A stretch of DNA of 30,489 bases from Nanohaloarchaea archaeon SW_4_43_9 (GTDB lineage: Archaea; Nanohalarchaeota; Nanosalinia; Nanosalinales; Nanosalinaceae). Each line of letters begins with the position of its first letter. Position 1 is the first letter of the stretch. The notes under the pieces were generated by a model, which saw only the letters and a list, made by a program, of their open reading frames with translations, made no database searches and was not told the DNA's origin. The position numbers and the translations under genes were made by a program. The stretch covers positions 1 to 30,489 of the forward strand of contig PXPD01000002.1 of NCBI GenBank assembly GCA_003009815.1, given 5' to 3'. Shown in pieces: positions 21,933 to 29,133 of this stretch.

Positions 21933-22691
21933 TCACCTGTAGAGTTCTTCGTCTTTTAGTTTTTCTACTGCTTTTTCGCTCCAGACCACAAGTCGTCCGG
22001 GTTCAGAGCCTGGTGCAAGTTTCTCGGCGTTAAGATGATCGACTAGCGAGACATCGACTCCTGCCAGATTGTTTGCTGCCTGTGCTACCCCTTCATCTTC
22101 TGCGATCACTACTAGTGGACCGGTTTTTCTCCTATACTTTCTTCCTCTGTTCTTTCCTTTTCCAGCTCTGATTTTCTTTTCACTGCATCTCTCCAGTTCT
22201 TCTTCAAGTCCTAGGTCTTCTAGTACTTCTTTGAGTTCCTGAGTCTTCTCGACTGTTTCAAGTCCGTCTTCAATTACCGGTACTTCGCCGTCATAGGCAT
22301 GTTTTTCTGAGACCAGTTCTTGGTCTGCTGTTGCTGTGATAGCTGATCTGATTGCCTTTCTTCTTTCCTTGTCGTTGATTTCTTCGTCAAACTCTTTCTC
22401 CGGTTTCGGTCCGTGAGCTCTTCTTCCACCTTTCGTGTTAGGGGATTCGGCTCCTCTTCCGAAAATCTGGCTTCCTCTTCTTAACATTATTTTTCTAGGT
22501 GTTCTGGACTGACCTCTTCCTTTCTGCCCTCTGTAGGCGTTGTTCCTCTTCTTCCAGTATGTTACATGCTTGTTACCTGCCTCTGGATCTGATCCGTACG
22601 GCTGTCTCTTCTTGGATTTGATTGATAGGAACGCTCTCTTGATGATGTCCGGTCTTACTCTTTCCTCGAACTGTGTTGGTAGGTCTGCCAT
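21933..22691 (-). CDS. rpl4: 50S ribosomal protein uL4
   Basis: 252 residues. PDIIKRAFLSIKSKKRQPYG, GKGRGQSRTPRKI-type loop (RGQKGRGQSRTPRKIMLRRG), GGRRAHGPKPEKEFDEEIND, KERRKAIRSAITATADQELV and ANNLAGVDVSLVDHLNAEKL are typical of archaeal uL4. Second gene of the uL3 operon. Confidence 0.98.
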   Translation of the reverse strand: MADLPTQFEERVRPDIIKRAFLSIKSKKRQPYGSDPEAGNKHVTYWKKRNNAYRGQKGRGQSRTPRKIMLRRGSQIFGRGAESPNTKGGRRAHGPKPEKEFDEEINDKERRKAIRSAITATADQELVSEKHAYDGEVPVIEDGLETVEKTQELKEVLEDLGLEEELERCSEKKIRAGKGKNRGRKYRRKTGPLVVIAEDEGVAQAANNLAGVDVSLVDHLNAEKLAPGSEPGRLVVWSEKAVEKLKDEELYR

Positions 22692-22702
22692 TTTGATCGC
22701 CT

Positions 22703-23668
22703 CTATTTGTTGATATGTGTTATTTCTGGTTCGCCCGGGTTTTCGTCGTTTCTAATTGCAGTTCTCAGTCTTACCAGTCTCTTTGTTGCGCCTGGTACTG
22801 ATCCTTTGATCAGGATGTAGTTGGATTCTACTTCTCCGTAGTTCTTGAATCCTCCATCTCTCTGTACTTCCTCTGCGTTTCCTGTGTCGAGGATTCTCTT
22901 GTTCAGTTCTGTCCTGTTGTTATATCCCTGCTGTCCTGGTAGAGGTACTCTCCAGGAAAGTGTGTCAGGGTGCCATGGTCCGACGTTTCCAGCCTTTCTT
23001 CTCTTTTTCTGTGTCTTGTGGCCGAGCTTCTTGATTCCGTATCTTTTTACCGGTCCTTCGGTTCCCTTTCCTTTTGTGACTGCCACTGCATCAGAGAAGT
23101 CTCCTTCGTCGAATACTTCTGAGAACTCGATTTCTTTTCCGATCATTTCTTCTGCGTATTCGGTTTTTTCTTCTACACTGCCTCCAATTCCCAGCTCGAA
23201 GTTCGCCGGTTTTTCCTTTGAAATTCCTGTCCGGGTTGGCTGTGTGTGAACGAGAAGTCTGACATCCGTGATATCGTCTCTTTCTTTCACCTTTTCCAAG
23301 TTGTCAAGGTTTCCGTCTTTAGGTAAGTCTACTGCGTCCTGGAGTTCTTTAGATGGTGACTCTGTCCATGCCTCTGTGAAGACCTGTTTTCCTGTGTTAG
23401 GATTTTCTGTGTAGAAACGTGCTCCATAAACTCTGAGTGGTGGTGCTTCAAGTACTGTTACTGCTTCCGCTACTTCTTGACCCTTGGTCGCTCCTTCCTG
23501 ATCGTCGATCATCATGACCCTGGTCATTCCTACTTTGTAGCCTGCGAAGCCTAACGGTTTTTGCTCATCGGTTTCCTTCCAGTTATCAATATCTGGATAG
23601 ATTCTATCCGCTCTTACCTTTGGCTTGTAGCTCAGTGATCCGCTTCTTGGTACGTTTATATCCGACAT
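22703..23668 (-). CDS. rpl3: 50S ribosomal protein uL3
   Basis: 321 residues. RSGSLSYKPKVRADRIYPDI at the N terminus, GFAGYKVGMTRVMMIDDQEG, KGKGTEGPVKRYGIKKLGHK, and GNVGPWHPDTLSWRVPLPGQ with QQGYNNRTELNKRILDTG match archaeal/eukaryal uL3. The ATG at 23668 is preferred because the family begins near R-x-G-S-L; an upstream TTG at 23749 lies at or before the expected transcript start. First gene of its operon, with a leader of about 75 bases. Confidence 0.97.
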   Translation of the reverse strand: MSDINVPRSGSLSYKPKVRADRIYPDIDNWKETDEQKPLGFAGYKVGMTRVMMIDDQEGATKGQEVAEAVTVLEAPPLRVYGARFYTENPNTGKQVFTEAWTESPSKELQDAVDLPKDGNLDNLEKVKERDDITDVRLLVHTQPTRTGISKEKPANFELGIGGSVEEKTEYAEEMIGKEIEFSEVFDEGDFSDAVAVTKGKGTEGPVKRYGIKKLGHKTQKKRRKAGNVGPWHPDTLSWRVPLPGQQGYNNRTELNKRILDTGNAEEVQRDGGFKNYGEVESNYILIKGSVPGATKRLVRLRTAIRNDENPGEPEITHINK

Positions 23669-23694
23669 TCTCGTATCAACACCCTGTTTCAGAG

Positions 23695-23708
23695 CCCTCT
23701 CAAGAGGG
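23695..23708 (-). promoter_or_regulatory. Hairpin in the uL3 leader
   Basis: CCCTCT-ca-AGAGGG forms a perfect short stem inside the leader, about 27-40 bases ahead of the uL3 start. Leaders of ribosomal operons often carry autoregulatory binding sites; that role here is a guess. Confidence 0.4.
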
Positions 23709-23747
23709 TTGACTCCCTTAGAAAAATACTTCCTAGAGAGTAAGAAC

Positions 23748-23772
23748 AAAATCTCAACTAATTTTTATAAAG
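23748..23772 (-). promoter_or_regulatory. Promoter of the uL3 operon
   Basis: CTTTATAAAAATT, four bases, then GAGATTTT (minus strand): the same arrangement as the uS13 promoter, with 23 of 26 positions shared. The expected transcript start near 23745 leaves a leader of about 75 bases. Confidence 0.7.
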
Positions 23773-23832
23773 GGGTTGACCTGGTTTCCAGTTTTTTCTT
23801 CAGGGTATGAATAAACCGGTAAAAGAATTCGT

Positions 23833-24000
23833 TCATGAGATTCTACTGTGAAAACTTGTTCTTGCCTGAATTTTTCTATCATACTCTCCTTTAGTTTCCT
23901 CTGCGTCAGACGATTTCTTGATAATTAATCTCTGAATACCTCCTTCTTGCTTACAGAGTTCTCGCTGGATGTAGCTGTCGATTACATCTTCGTCATCCAT
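23833..24000 (-). CDS. Possible small protein, 55 residues
   Basis: An ATG-started frame MDDEDVIDSYIQRELCKQEG ending in a TGA at 23833. The acidic N terminus and helical composition are like other proteins here, but there is no Shine-Dalgarno (the upstream minus strand is pyrimidine-rich) and no recognised family. It fills most of the gap between the uL3 promoter and the next unknown gene; without it about 260 bases would be empty. Confidence 0.4.
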   Translation of the reverse strand: MDDEDVIDSYIQRELCKQEGGIQRLIIKKSSDAEETKGEYDRKIQARTSFHSRIS

Positions 24001-24030
24001 AAGGAGGGGTAATATAGGAGAATTATAGGC

Positions 24031-24303
24031 TTAGTTTTCTTCCTCTTGGTTTAGGTGGTGTTCTACTAGTTTGTCGAAGTTTTTCTGGATGCCTTCATAC
24101 ACTGCGTCATTGAGGAAAATCGGTACTGTTCCAAGCCCGAGCGGAAGCTTGAGTCTCAAAAAGTAGTTTCCGTTTTTGTCCTTGTCAAGCCAGGCGGTCA
24201 TTCCCTCGTCCCGATTAACAAACATTGGAGGATTTCTTTTGCCGGTTTTCGATGCTTTTTCGAACTCAAGTTCTTCTTCAGAATCCGAAGTATCTTCTGA
24301 CAT
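24031..24303 (-). CDS. Unknown small acidic protein, 90 residues
   Basis: An acidic, disordered N terminus (MSEDTSDSEEELEFEKASKT), then a compact part: GMTAWLDKDKNGNYFLRLKL, PLGLGTVPIFLNDAVYEGIQ. The strand-turn-strand look suggests a small folded domain, but no family is recognised. 24 bases downstream of RtcB, probably in the same transcript. Confidence 0.68.
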   Translation of the reverse strand: MSEDTSDSEEELEFEKASKTGKRNPPMFVNRDEGMTAWLDKDKNGNYFLRLKLPLGLGTVPIFLNDAVYEGIQKNFDKLVEHHLNQEEEN

Positions 24304-24327
24304 GTTTTGTAATTGTTTTACGGCTTT

Positions 24328-25749
24328 TTAACCTTTTATGTTAACTACAGGTAGTATTTTTGCGACTTTTTCTCCAATTCCTAGTTTGTCGCTGACCTGT
24401 ATAACCTCGTCAATATCTTTGTAGACGCCAGGTGCTTCCTCTGCAACTGTTGAGCCGGAGTCAGCTTTGACCAGTATTCCTTCTCTCTCTAGCTCTTTCT
24501 GGACATCTTCTCCCCAGTAATCCTGTTTTGCCTGTGTCCGGGATTTCAGTCTTCCTGCTCCGTGAGCTGTGGAGCCAAATGAGATTTCCAGAGAGTTGTC
24601 TCCTCCAGAGAGAATGTAGCTCGAGGTTCCCATGCTTCCCGGGATCAGTACCGGCTGTCCGACTTCCGAGTAAACGTCCGGTACTTCTTCTCTCCCTGCT
24701 GGCATGGCACGCGTTGCTCCTTTCCTGTGTACTATCAGTTCTTTTTCTCTGTCTTCGACTTTATGTGTCTCTTCTTTAGCGATATTGTGGCATACATCGT
24801 AAAGCAGTTCGGTCTCCACTTCCTCGTCGAATATTGTGCTGAGGCATTCCCTGATTCCCTGTGTCAGTGCTTGTCTGTTCGCCCAGGCATAGTTGGCTGC
24901 GGCATACATAGCTTTCTTGTAATCCTGTGCTGCCTCTTCCTCTATCGGTGCGTAGATCAGATTCTTTTCGGGAATCGCCTCCGCTATCTCAGGGTATTCC
25001 TTCTCAAATCTTCTCAGGTATTTTGTACAGGTTTCGTGGCCCAGTCCGCGGGAACCTGAGTGAATCATGATAACAACTTGGTTTGCTTCTAATCCGTAGG
25101 CCTCTGCTTTTTGTTCGTCGAAAACCTCTCCAACTATCTGAACCTCCATGAAGTGATTTCCTGAACCCAGTGATCCTACTTGGTCTAATCCCCGTCTTAT
25201 TGCATCATCAGGTACTTTTCTGTGATCGCCAGGCAGTTTTCCATTTTCTTCACATCTTCTCAAATCTTCTTCCTGTGCGTGACCGTTCTCCAGCATCCAT
25301 TCCATCCCTCTGTCAAGTATTTCTCTCAGGTCTTCTTTATCAGTATTTAGATAGCCTCCTTTTCCAAGCCCAACAGGTATCTTGCTGTACATAATGTTTG
25401 CGAGCTGCTGTTCTTTTCCATCTATATCTTCTGCGGTTAAATCTGTTTTTAAAACTCTGATACCGCAGTTCACGTCGAAGCCGATCGCTCCTGGGCTAAT
25501 GATTCCATTTTCGGCATCAAACGCTGCAACTCCTCCGATTGGGAACCCGTAGCCCTGGTGTCCGTCCGGCATGACTATTGAGTATTTCTGTATCCCTGGA
25601 AGCGAGGCCATGTTTTTCACCTGTTCCAGTGTATCATCATTTCTCATTTCCTCAAGAAGTTCTTCGGAGGCATAAACCCGAGTAGGTACGTTCATTTCTC
25701 CATCTTTGGGAATTTCGTAGATGTTTTCGGATACTTTGCTAAGCTCCAT
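24328..25749 (-). CDS. rtcB: RNA-splicing ligase RtcB
   Basis: 473 residues, a normal intein-free length. AIGFDVNCGIRVLKTDLTAE holds the metal-binding Asp/Cys; GSLGSGNHFMEVQIV and IHSGSRGLGHETC hold metal-binding His residues; SFGSTAHGAGRLKSRTQAKQ holds the His that becomes guanylylated. It joins 2',3'-cyclic phosphate and 5'-OH ends of tRNA exons with GTP and Mn2+. At least four tRNA genes in this window need it. Archease, its activator, is encoded just upstream (26090-26509). Confidence 0.98.
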   Translation of the reverse strand: MELSKVSENIYEIPKDGEMNVPTRVYASEELLEEMRNDDTLEQVKNMASLPGIQKYSIVMPDGHQGYGFPIGGVAAFDAENGIISPGAIGFDVNCGIRVLKTDLTAEDIDGKEQQLANIMYSKIPVGLGKGGYLNTDKEDLREILDRGMEWMLENGHAQEEDLRRCEENGKLPGDHRKVPDDAIRRGLDQVGSLGSGNHFMEVQIVGEVFDEQKAEAYGLEANQVVIMIHSGSRGLGHETCTKYLRRFEKEYPEIAEAIPEKNLIYAPIEEEAAQDYKKAMYAAANYAWANRQALTQGIRECLSTIFDEEVETELLYDVCHNIAKEETHKVEDREKELIVHRKGATRAMPAGREEVPDVYSEVGQPVLIPGSMGTSSYILSGGDNSLEISFGSTAHGAGRLKSRTQAKQDYWGEDVQKELEREGILVKADSGSTVAEEAPGVYKDIDEVIQVSDKLGIGEKVAKILPVVNIKG

Positions 25750-25798
25750 AGCTTTAGTTTCTCCGTGAAAAGATAAAAAGAAGGTTGGAGGTTTTGAT

Positions 25799-26047
25799 TC
25801 AGCTGGATTCCTTTAGCGTGAGAATGGTTGATGTTGCCAGTAGAACTATCCCTATACCGGTGAGTATGAATCCTCCTGTTTTGGCAGTTTGCCAGTTGCT
25901 GTATGATTGCTGAGCTGAATCATCAAGAGCTCTGTCAAAAATGCCTGAAGCGTCTTCATATTCCCCTACCTTCATGTCCGATACTCCGTAAACTGTTATT
26001 CCGAGTATCAGCAGTACTGCGCCCGCAATAATAACTGGATTTTCCAT
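25799..26047 (-). CDS. Small two-span membrane protein of unknown function
   Basis: 82 residues. Two hydrophobic helices (about 5-23, VIIAGAVLLILGITVYGVSD; and about 58-76, GGFILTGIGIVLLATSTILT) flank a hydrophilic loop (about 27-55). No family assigned. It lies between archease and rtcB on the same strand; the short gaps suggest co-transcription, but no functional link is evident. Confidence 0.7.
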   Translation of the reverse strand: MENPVIIAGAVLLILGITVYGVSDMKVGEYEDASGIFDRALDDSAQQSYSNWQTAKTGGFILTGIGIVLLATSTILTLKESS

Positions 26048-26089
26048 ATGGCATATTCGGTAGGCAAACTTTTAGAATTTTTTCCAAGT

Positions 26090-26509
26090 TTAGATGTCGA
26101 GAACTGCTTCTAGCACCCAGCCTTCATTCTCCTCGTAATCTACATTCATCTCGTTATAGGTAGGGGCCTTGATGTCAAGGAAGCTATCTTCTCTGTCGAT
26201 TGAATCGGCCCAGATGGTTGCTTTGATACAGTAAGAGTCCTCTTTTTCCTCGAGTTCAAGCTTATCTGTCTGGCATACTGCCACTCCTTCTGTGTCTTGA
26301 AGGAATATCAGTTTGTTCAGGAAGTCGAAAAGTAGTGCCTCATGGCTCTCTGATTCGACCTTTATCTTGTGTCTATATCTGCCGGCTTCAGGATCTGCGC
26401 CGACTATCTCTCCGAACGCCTTAACTGACTCTGAAAACGCTTTCTCTAATGTTTGTCCTTCCGCTCTGAACTTCTCGTCGGCCGTATGTTCCAGTATCTT
26501 GTATGCCAT
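26090..26509 (-). CDS. Archease
   Basis: 139 residues, usual size. YKILEHTADEKFRAEGQTLE is the hallmark N terminus with the metal-binding Asp; AFSESVKAFGEIV, LLFDFLNKLIFLQDTEGVAV, KAPTYNEMNVDYEENEGWVL and the final VLDI (second metal-binding Asp) follow. Archease speeds guanylylation and turnover of RtcB. The second ATG (26509) is chosen because the family starts at M-x-Y-x; the earlier one at 26533 would overlap cmk. Confidence 0.94.
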   Translation of the reverse strand: MAYKILEHTADEKFRAEGQTLEKAFSESVKAFGEIVGADPEAGRYRHKIKVESESHEALLFDFLNKLIFLQDTEGVAVCQTDKLELEEKEDSYCIKATIWADSIDREDSFLDIKAPTYNEMNVDYEENEGWVLEAVLDI

Positions 26510-26519
26510 TTTCCTGTTT

Positions 26520-27110
26520 TTACTTCCCTTCATACCTTTCTGAGAACTCCTGCTTCAAAACTTTGTCGACTAGCTGATTCTGTTCTTCTATTCCCAGTTC
26601 AGAGTTGTCTATTATCAGGTCGTAGATTTCCTTGTTGTCAGTATCAATATTATAGTAGTTACTGTATCTTCTGGAGTCCTCTCTATCCCTTTTCTTTACT
26701 ACTTCTAAGGCCTCATCTCTATTGATGTCTTCTCTTTCCGCCAGTCTCCCGGCTCTTTCCTCTAAATCTGCTGTAACTTTTATCCGGAGATCGGAGTAGT
26801 CTCCCAGTGCATGTGAAGGGATTCGACCCTCAACCACGCAGTTCTGGTTTAAAGCTCTTTCCAGTGTTCTTCGATCGATCTCTAGGTCAAGTTCTTTCTC
26901 CGCCTCCTCAGATAGTTCATGGTCTTTAAGCCCTCTTTCTTCTGCCACCTGGTAGAAAACATCGCTGGCCGAGAAATGTCTGAGGTTAAGCTTATCAGCT
27001 ATGAATTCGGCTAGTGTTCCTTTGCCTGCTGCGGCCATTCCATCTATAGTAATGATTATATCGGAGTTCCTCTCTCTGTCTCCCTGGAATTCCTCGATAT
27101 AGCTTCCCAT
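26520..27110 (-). CDS. cmk: Cytidylate kinase, archaeal type
   Basis: 196 residues. The P-loop IDGMAAAGKGTLAE, the NMP-binding FSASDVFYQVAEERGLKDHE, NCVVEGRIPSHALGDYSDLR and the lid REDINRDEALEVVKKRDRED with RRYSNYYNIDTDNKEIYDLI match archaeal Cmk. It phosphorylates CMP and dCMP with ATP. In many archaea cmk lies in the secY-cbf5 region; here it has moved next to archease. Confidence 0.93.
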   Translation of the reverse strand: MGSYIEEFQGDRERNSDIIITIDGMAAAGKGTLAEFIADKLNLRHFSASDVFYQVAEERGLKDHELSEEAEKELDLEIDRRTLERALNQNCVVEGRIPSHALGDYSDLRIKVTADLEERAGRLAEREDINRDEALEVVKKRDREDSRRYSNYYNIDTDNKEIYDLIIDNSELGIEEQNQLVDKVLKQEFSERYEGK

Positions 27111-27134
27111 GAGTAAAATTTCTGGACGGCTGTT

Positions 27135-27662
27135 TTATTCGTTTTCTTTCACCGATATCCATAGAAAAGGAGCTACGTTTTCAAGACCGATCCGCTCTGA
27201 AACTTCGTATTCAGGTTCAGAACCTTTCAGTATCTTGATTTTTTCTCCCATATCTGTTTCGTTATGTTTTTTTGAAATATCCATTGCTTGGCAGATCTTT
27301 CCTGGTCCGTTACATAGATTCTTCTCTTCCTCCACTTTACGGTTTTTCTTCATCTTTTCTACTCCTTCTACGGGTTCTAGAGATCTTATCAGAACTCCTC
27401 CTACACCGTTTTTCTCAGCAGTGAAGTTAAGCATGTTGTGGATACCGTAGCAGAGATAGACGTATACTTTTCCATATGTCTCGTACATCAACCTGTTTCT
27501 CCGAGTCTTTCTGGGGTGCGCATGTGAAGCAGGATCATTTTCCAAGTAGGCCTCGGTTTCAACTATTTTTCCTTCCATACGGTTCTTCCTGATTCTACAG
27601 CCTAGGAGATCTTGCGCAACTGTTTCAGTGTCGCCGGCAAAGAATGATTTTTCGACCTGCAT
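27135..27662 (-). CDS. 3-methyladenine DNA glycosylase (AAG/Mpg family)
   Basis: 175 residues. GKIVETEAYLENDPASHA contains the catalytic Glu; YGKVYVYLCYGIHNMLNFTA and VLIRSLEPVEGVEKMKKNRK, then LCNGPGKICQAMDISKKHN are classic family blocks. It excises alkylated purines and hypoxanthine during base-excision repair. The ATG at 27662 is preferred to an upstream TTG at 27680. Confidence 0.95.
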   Translation of the reverse strand: MQVEKSFFAGDTETVAQDLLGCRIRKNRMEGKIVETEAYLENDPASHAHPRKTRRNRLMYETYGKVYVYLCYGIHNMLNFTAEKNGVGGVLIRSLEPVEGVEKMKKNRKVEEEKNLCNGPGKICQAMDISKKHNETDMGEKIKILKGSEPEYEVSERIGLENVAPFLWISVKENE

Positions 27663-27693
27663 ATTTTCTATTTGAAACAAAGATTTATCGGAT

Positions 27694-27975
27694 TTATTCC
27701 TTTATCTCGCCCAGTTTATCTTCAAACTCATCGGCAATCTTCAGGACTTTTCTACCTCTATCTGTTATTTCATATCCTACCTTTCTTCTCCCTGTTTCTG
27801 ATCTGATAACTGTTTCTTCGAGTCCGTTCAGTGCAACTAGTTCCTTCAACCGTTTTGTAACTGTTGCTGAGCTCAGTTTCTCTCCTTCTATTTCAATTTC
27901 AGTATAGTCATCGAATGACTTGGTCTCATCTTTTGTTTCTCTCAGTATTGCAATGGCGCCCTTTGGAAGAGTCAT
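27694..27975 (-). CDS. Winged-helix transcriptional regulator
   Basis: 93 residues. LPKGAIAILRETKDETKSFD, SSATVTKRLKELVALNGLEE (recognition helix region) and a wing with GRRKVGYEITDRGRKVLKIA are typical of small MarR/HxlR/PadR-like winged-helix proteins. It is divergent from the membrane-anchored protein at 28145, and a perfect 10-bp palindrome lies between them, a probable operator. Confidence 0.85.
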   Translation of the reverse strand: MTLPKGAIAILRETKDETKSFDDYTEIEIEGEKLSSATVTKRLKELVALNGLEETVIRSETGRRKVGYEITDRGRKVLKIADEFEDKLGEIKE

Positions 27976-28023
27976 AAAATTTATATTGAGTTTAACTTGT
28001 TTAAGTTTTCAGTTTTCCTTTCT

Positions 28024-28047
28024 TTTACTTTAGTTTTCTAAAGTAAA
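28024..28047. promoter_or_regulatory. Perfect 10-bp inverted repeat, candidate operator
   Basis: TTTACTTTAG-tttt-CTAAAGTAAA lies between the divergent regulator and the anchored protein. GTTTAA is also repeated at about 27990-28003 near the regulator start, and a TATA (TTTAAAAT, about 28098-28105) drives the plus-strand gene. Confidence 0.6.
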
Positions 28048-28144
28048 CTTTTTCTAGCTGAACAACTGTTTTAATCCAGTAAAAAGTTTTATTGTTTGTT
28101 TAAAATGGTTTTGAGACATTTTAGTTCTTAATGAGGTGTCACAA

Positions 28145-28894
28145 TTGAATTCAAAGATTTTGGTTTCGCTTATAGCTGCAGTGCTTGTCTCAGGTAGTCT
28201 GGGATATATGGGAGGACAGATGAATAAACAGCCAGAGATAGATAGTCAGGAAAATACCATTGCTTCCCAGAAAGACAGGATTGATTCTCTCGAACAACAG
28301 GTTTCAAACGTTGAAACTCAAAGAGATGAAGCTCAGGTAGAGTCGATGAACCCTGCAGATGATCTCAGAGTAGGTCTGAACAGTGACTTGAAAGAGCATG
28401 TTGATTTAGGACTGGTCGCACTGAGAAATGCCTACGATGGTAGTGAAGATACTCAGGCATCAGTACAACAGCTTGATCAGAATAGTCAAGAACTCGCGGC
28501 TAAAGTTGGAAGTGTTTACGGTGATGAGGCAGAACAGCAATTTCTAGGACTCTGGAGAGACCACATTGACTTCTTTGTCGATTACACAGAAGGTCTCAAG
28601 GCAGATAATCAGACAAAAATGGAAAGAGCTGACCAGAACCTAGAAGGCTACGCTGAAAGCGCTGGAACATTCTTCAACGACGCTAACCCTAACATTCCAA
28701 GAGAAGGAGTCGTAAATCTTGCAGAAGAGCACAAGACTCTTGTCATCGAATCCATGGAGGCTTATGATGAAGGAAACTACGAAATGGCTTATCAGAAACA
28801 GAGAGAAGCCAATAAGCAGGTTAGCAAGATAGCAGACGCATTAACAGCAGGAATCGTAGAACAGAACTCTGATGTTTTCCAGCCGGAAAACTAG
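28145..28894 (+). CDS. Membrane-anchored or secreted helical-bundle protein
   Basis: 249 residues. An N-terminal signal or anchor helix (ILVSLIAAVLVSGSLGYMGG), a coiled coil (about 30-65) and a helical domain. LGLVALRNAYDGS, LDQNSQELAAKVGSVYGDEA, FLGLWRDHIDFFVDYTEGL, ANPNIPREGVVNLAEEHKTL and AYDEGNYEMAYQKQREANKQ recall a helical family common in Firmicutes, often annotated near copper amine oxidase-like domains; function unknown. TTG at 28145 is chosen as start because GAGGTG (28134-28139) is an ideal Shine-Dalgarno 5 bases ahead; the GTG at 28136 lies inside it. Confidence 0.8.
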   Translation: MNSKILVSLIAAVLVSGSLGYMGGQMNKQPEIDSQENTIASQKDRIDSLEQQVSNVETQRDEAQVESMNPADDLRVGLNSDLKEHVDLGLVALRNAYDGSEDTQASVQQLDQNSQELAAKVGSVYGDEAEQQFLGLWRDHIDFFVDYTEGLKADNQTKMERADQNLEGYAESAGTFFNDANPNIPREGVVNLAEEHKTLVIESMEAYDEGNYEMAYQKQREANKQVSKIADALTAGIVEQNSDVFQPEN

Positions 28895-28900
28895 ACGATT

Positions 28901-28941
28901 CCAACTCTTCTCTTCTTTTTCTTTCCCATTTTTATTTTTCC
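28901..28941 (+). terminator. T-rich terminator
   Basis: A pyrimidine run with several T tracts (TTTTT, TTT, TTTTT, TTTTT) just after the stop, the usual archaeal termination signal. Confidence 0.6.
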
Positions 28942-28960
28942 AAGAGACTTCTTCATCTTT

Positions 28961-29025
28961 GATATATGACGAACCGCGTTATAGTTATGTTTTGATATAT
29001 TGACGAACCGCGTTATAGTTATGTT
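28961..29025. repeat. Two tandem copies of a 33-34 base unit
   Basis: A 25-base core (28967-28991 and 29001-29025), beginning TGACGAACCGCG and ending TTATGTT, is repeated exactly; GATATA(T) precedes each copy, so the period is 34 with one indel. It lies between the terminator of the plus-strand gene and the 3' end of tRNA-Ser(UGA). There is no ORF in it. Confidence 0.9.
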
Positions 29026-29046
29026 CTTCAAAATATATGCGGTGAA

Positions 29047-29133
29047 CGCCGGAGCTGGGATTTGAACCCAGGAGGGAGCGGATGTCCCACCGGTTCTCAA
29101 GACCGGCACCTTTAACCACTCAGTCACTCCGGC
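29047..29133 (-). tRNA. tRNA-Ser(UGA), no intron
   Basis: 87 bases. Acceptor GCCGGAG/CTCCGGC with discriminator G, anticodon stem CCGGT/ACCGG, loop CTTGAGA (anticodon TGA), a class II variable arm and T arm CTGGG-TTCAAAT-CCCAG. The acceptor and T arm are the same as in tRNA-Ser(GGA). No CCA encoded. Confidence 0.95.

Noticed and set aside
23669..23749. N-terminal extension of uL3 from an upstream TTG
   Set aside because: The TTG would be at or before the expected transcript start, and the extra 27 residues have no counterpart in the family.
24328..25749. Intein in RtcB
   Set aside because: Length and continuous family motifs show no insertion.
28961..29025. CRISPR array
   Set aside because: Only two units, the spacing between the exact cores is just 9 bases, and there are no cas genes nearby.
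28891..29127. 78-codon open frame on the minus strand
   Set aside because: It overlaps tRNA-Ser(UGA) and the tandem repeat; its codons translate the tRNA sequence.
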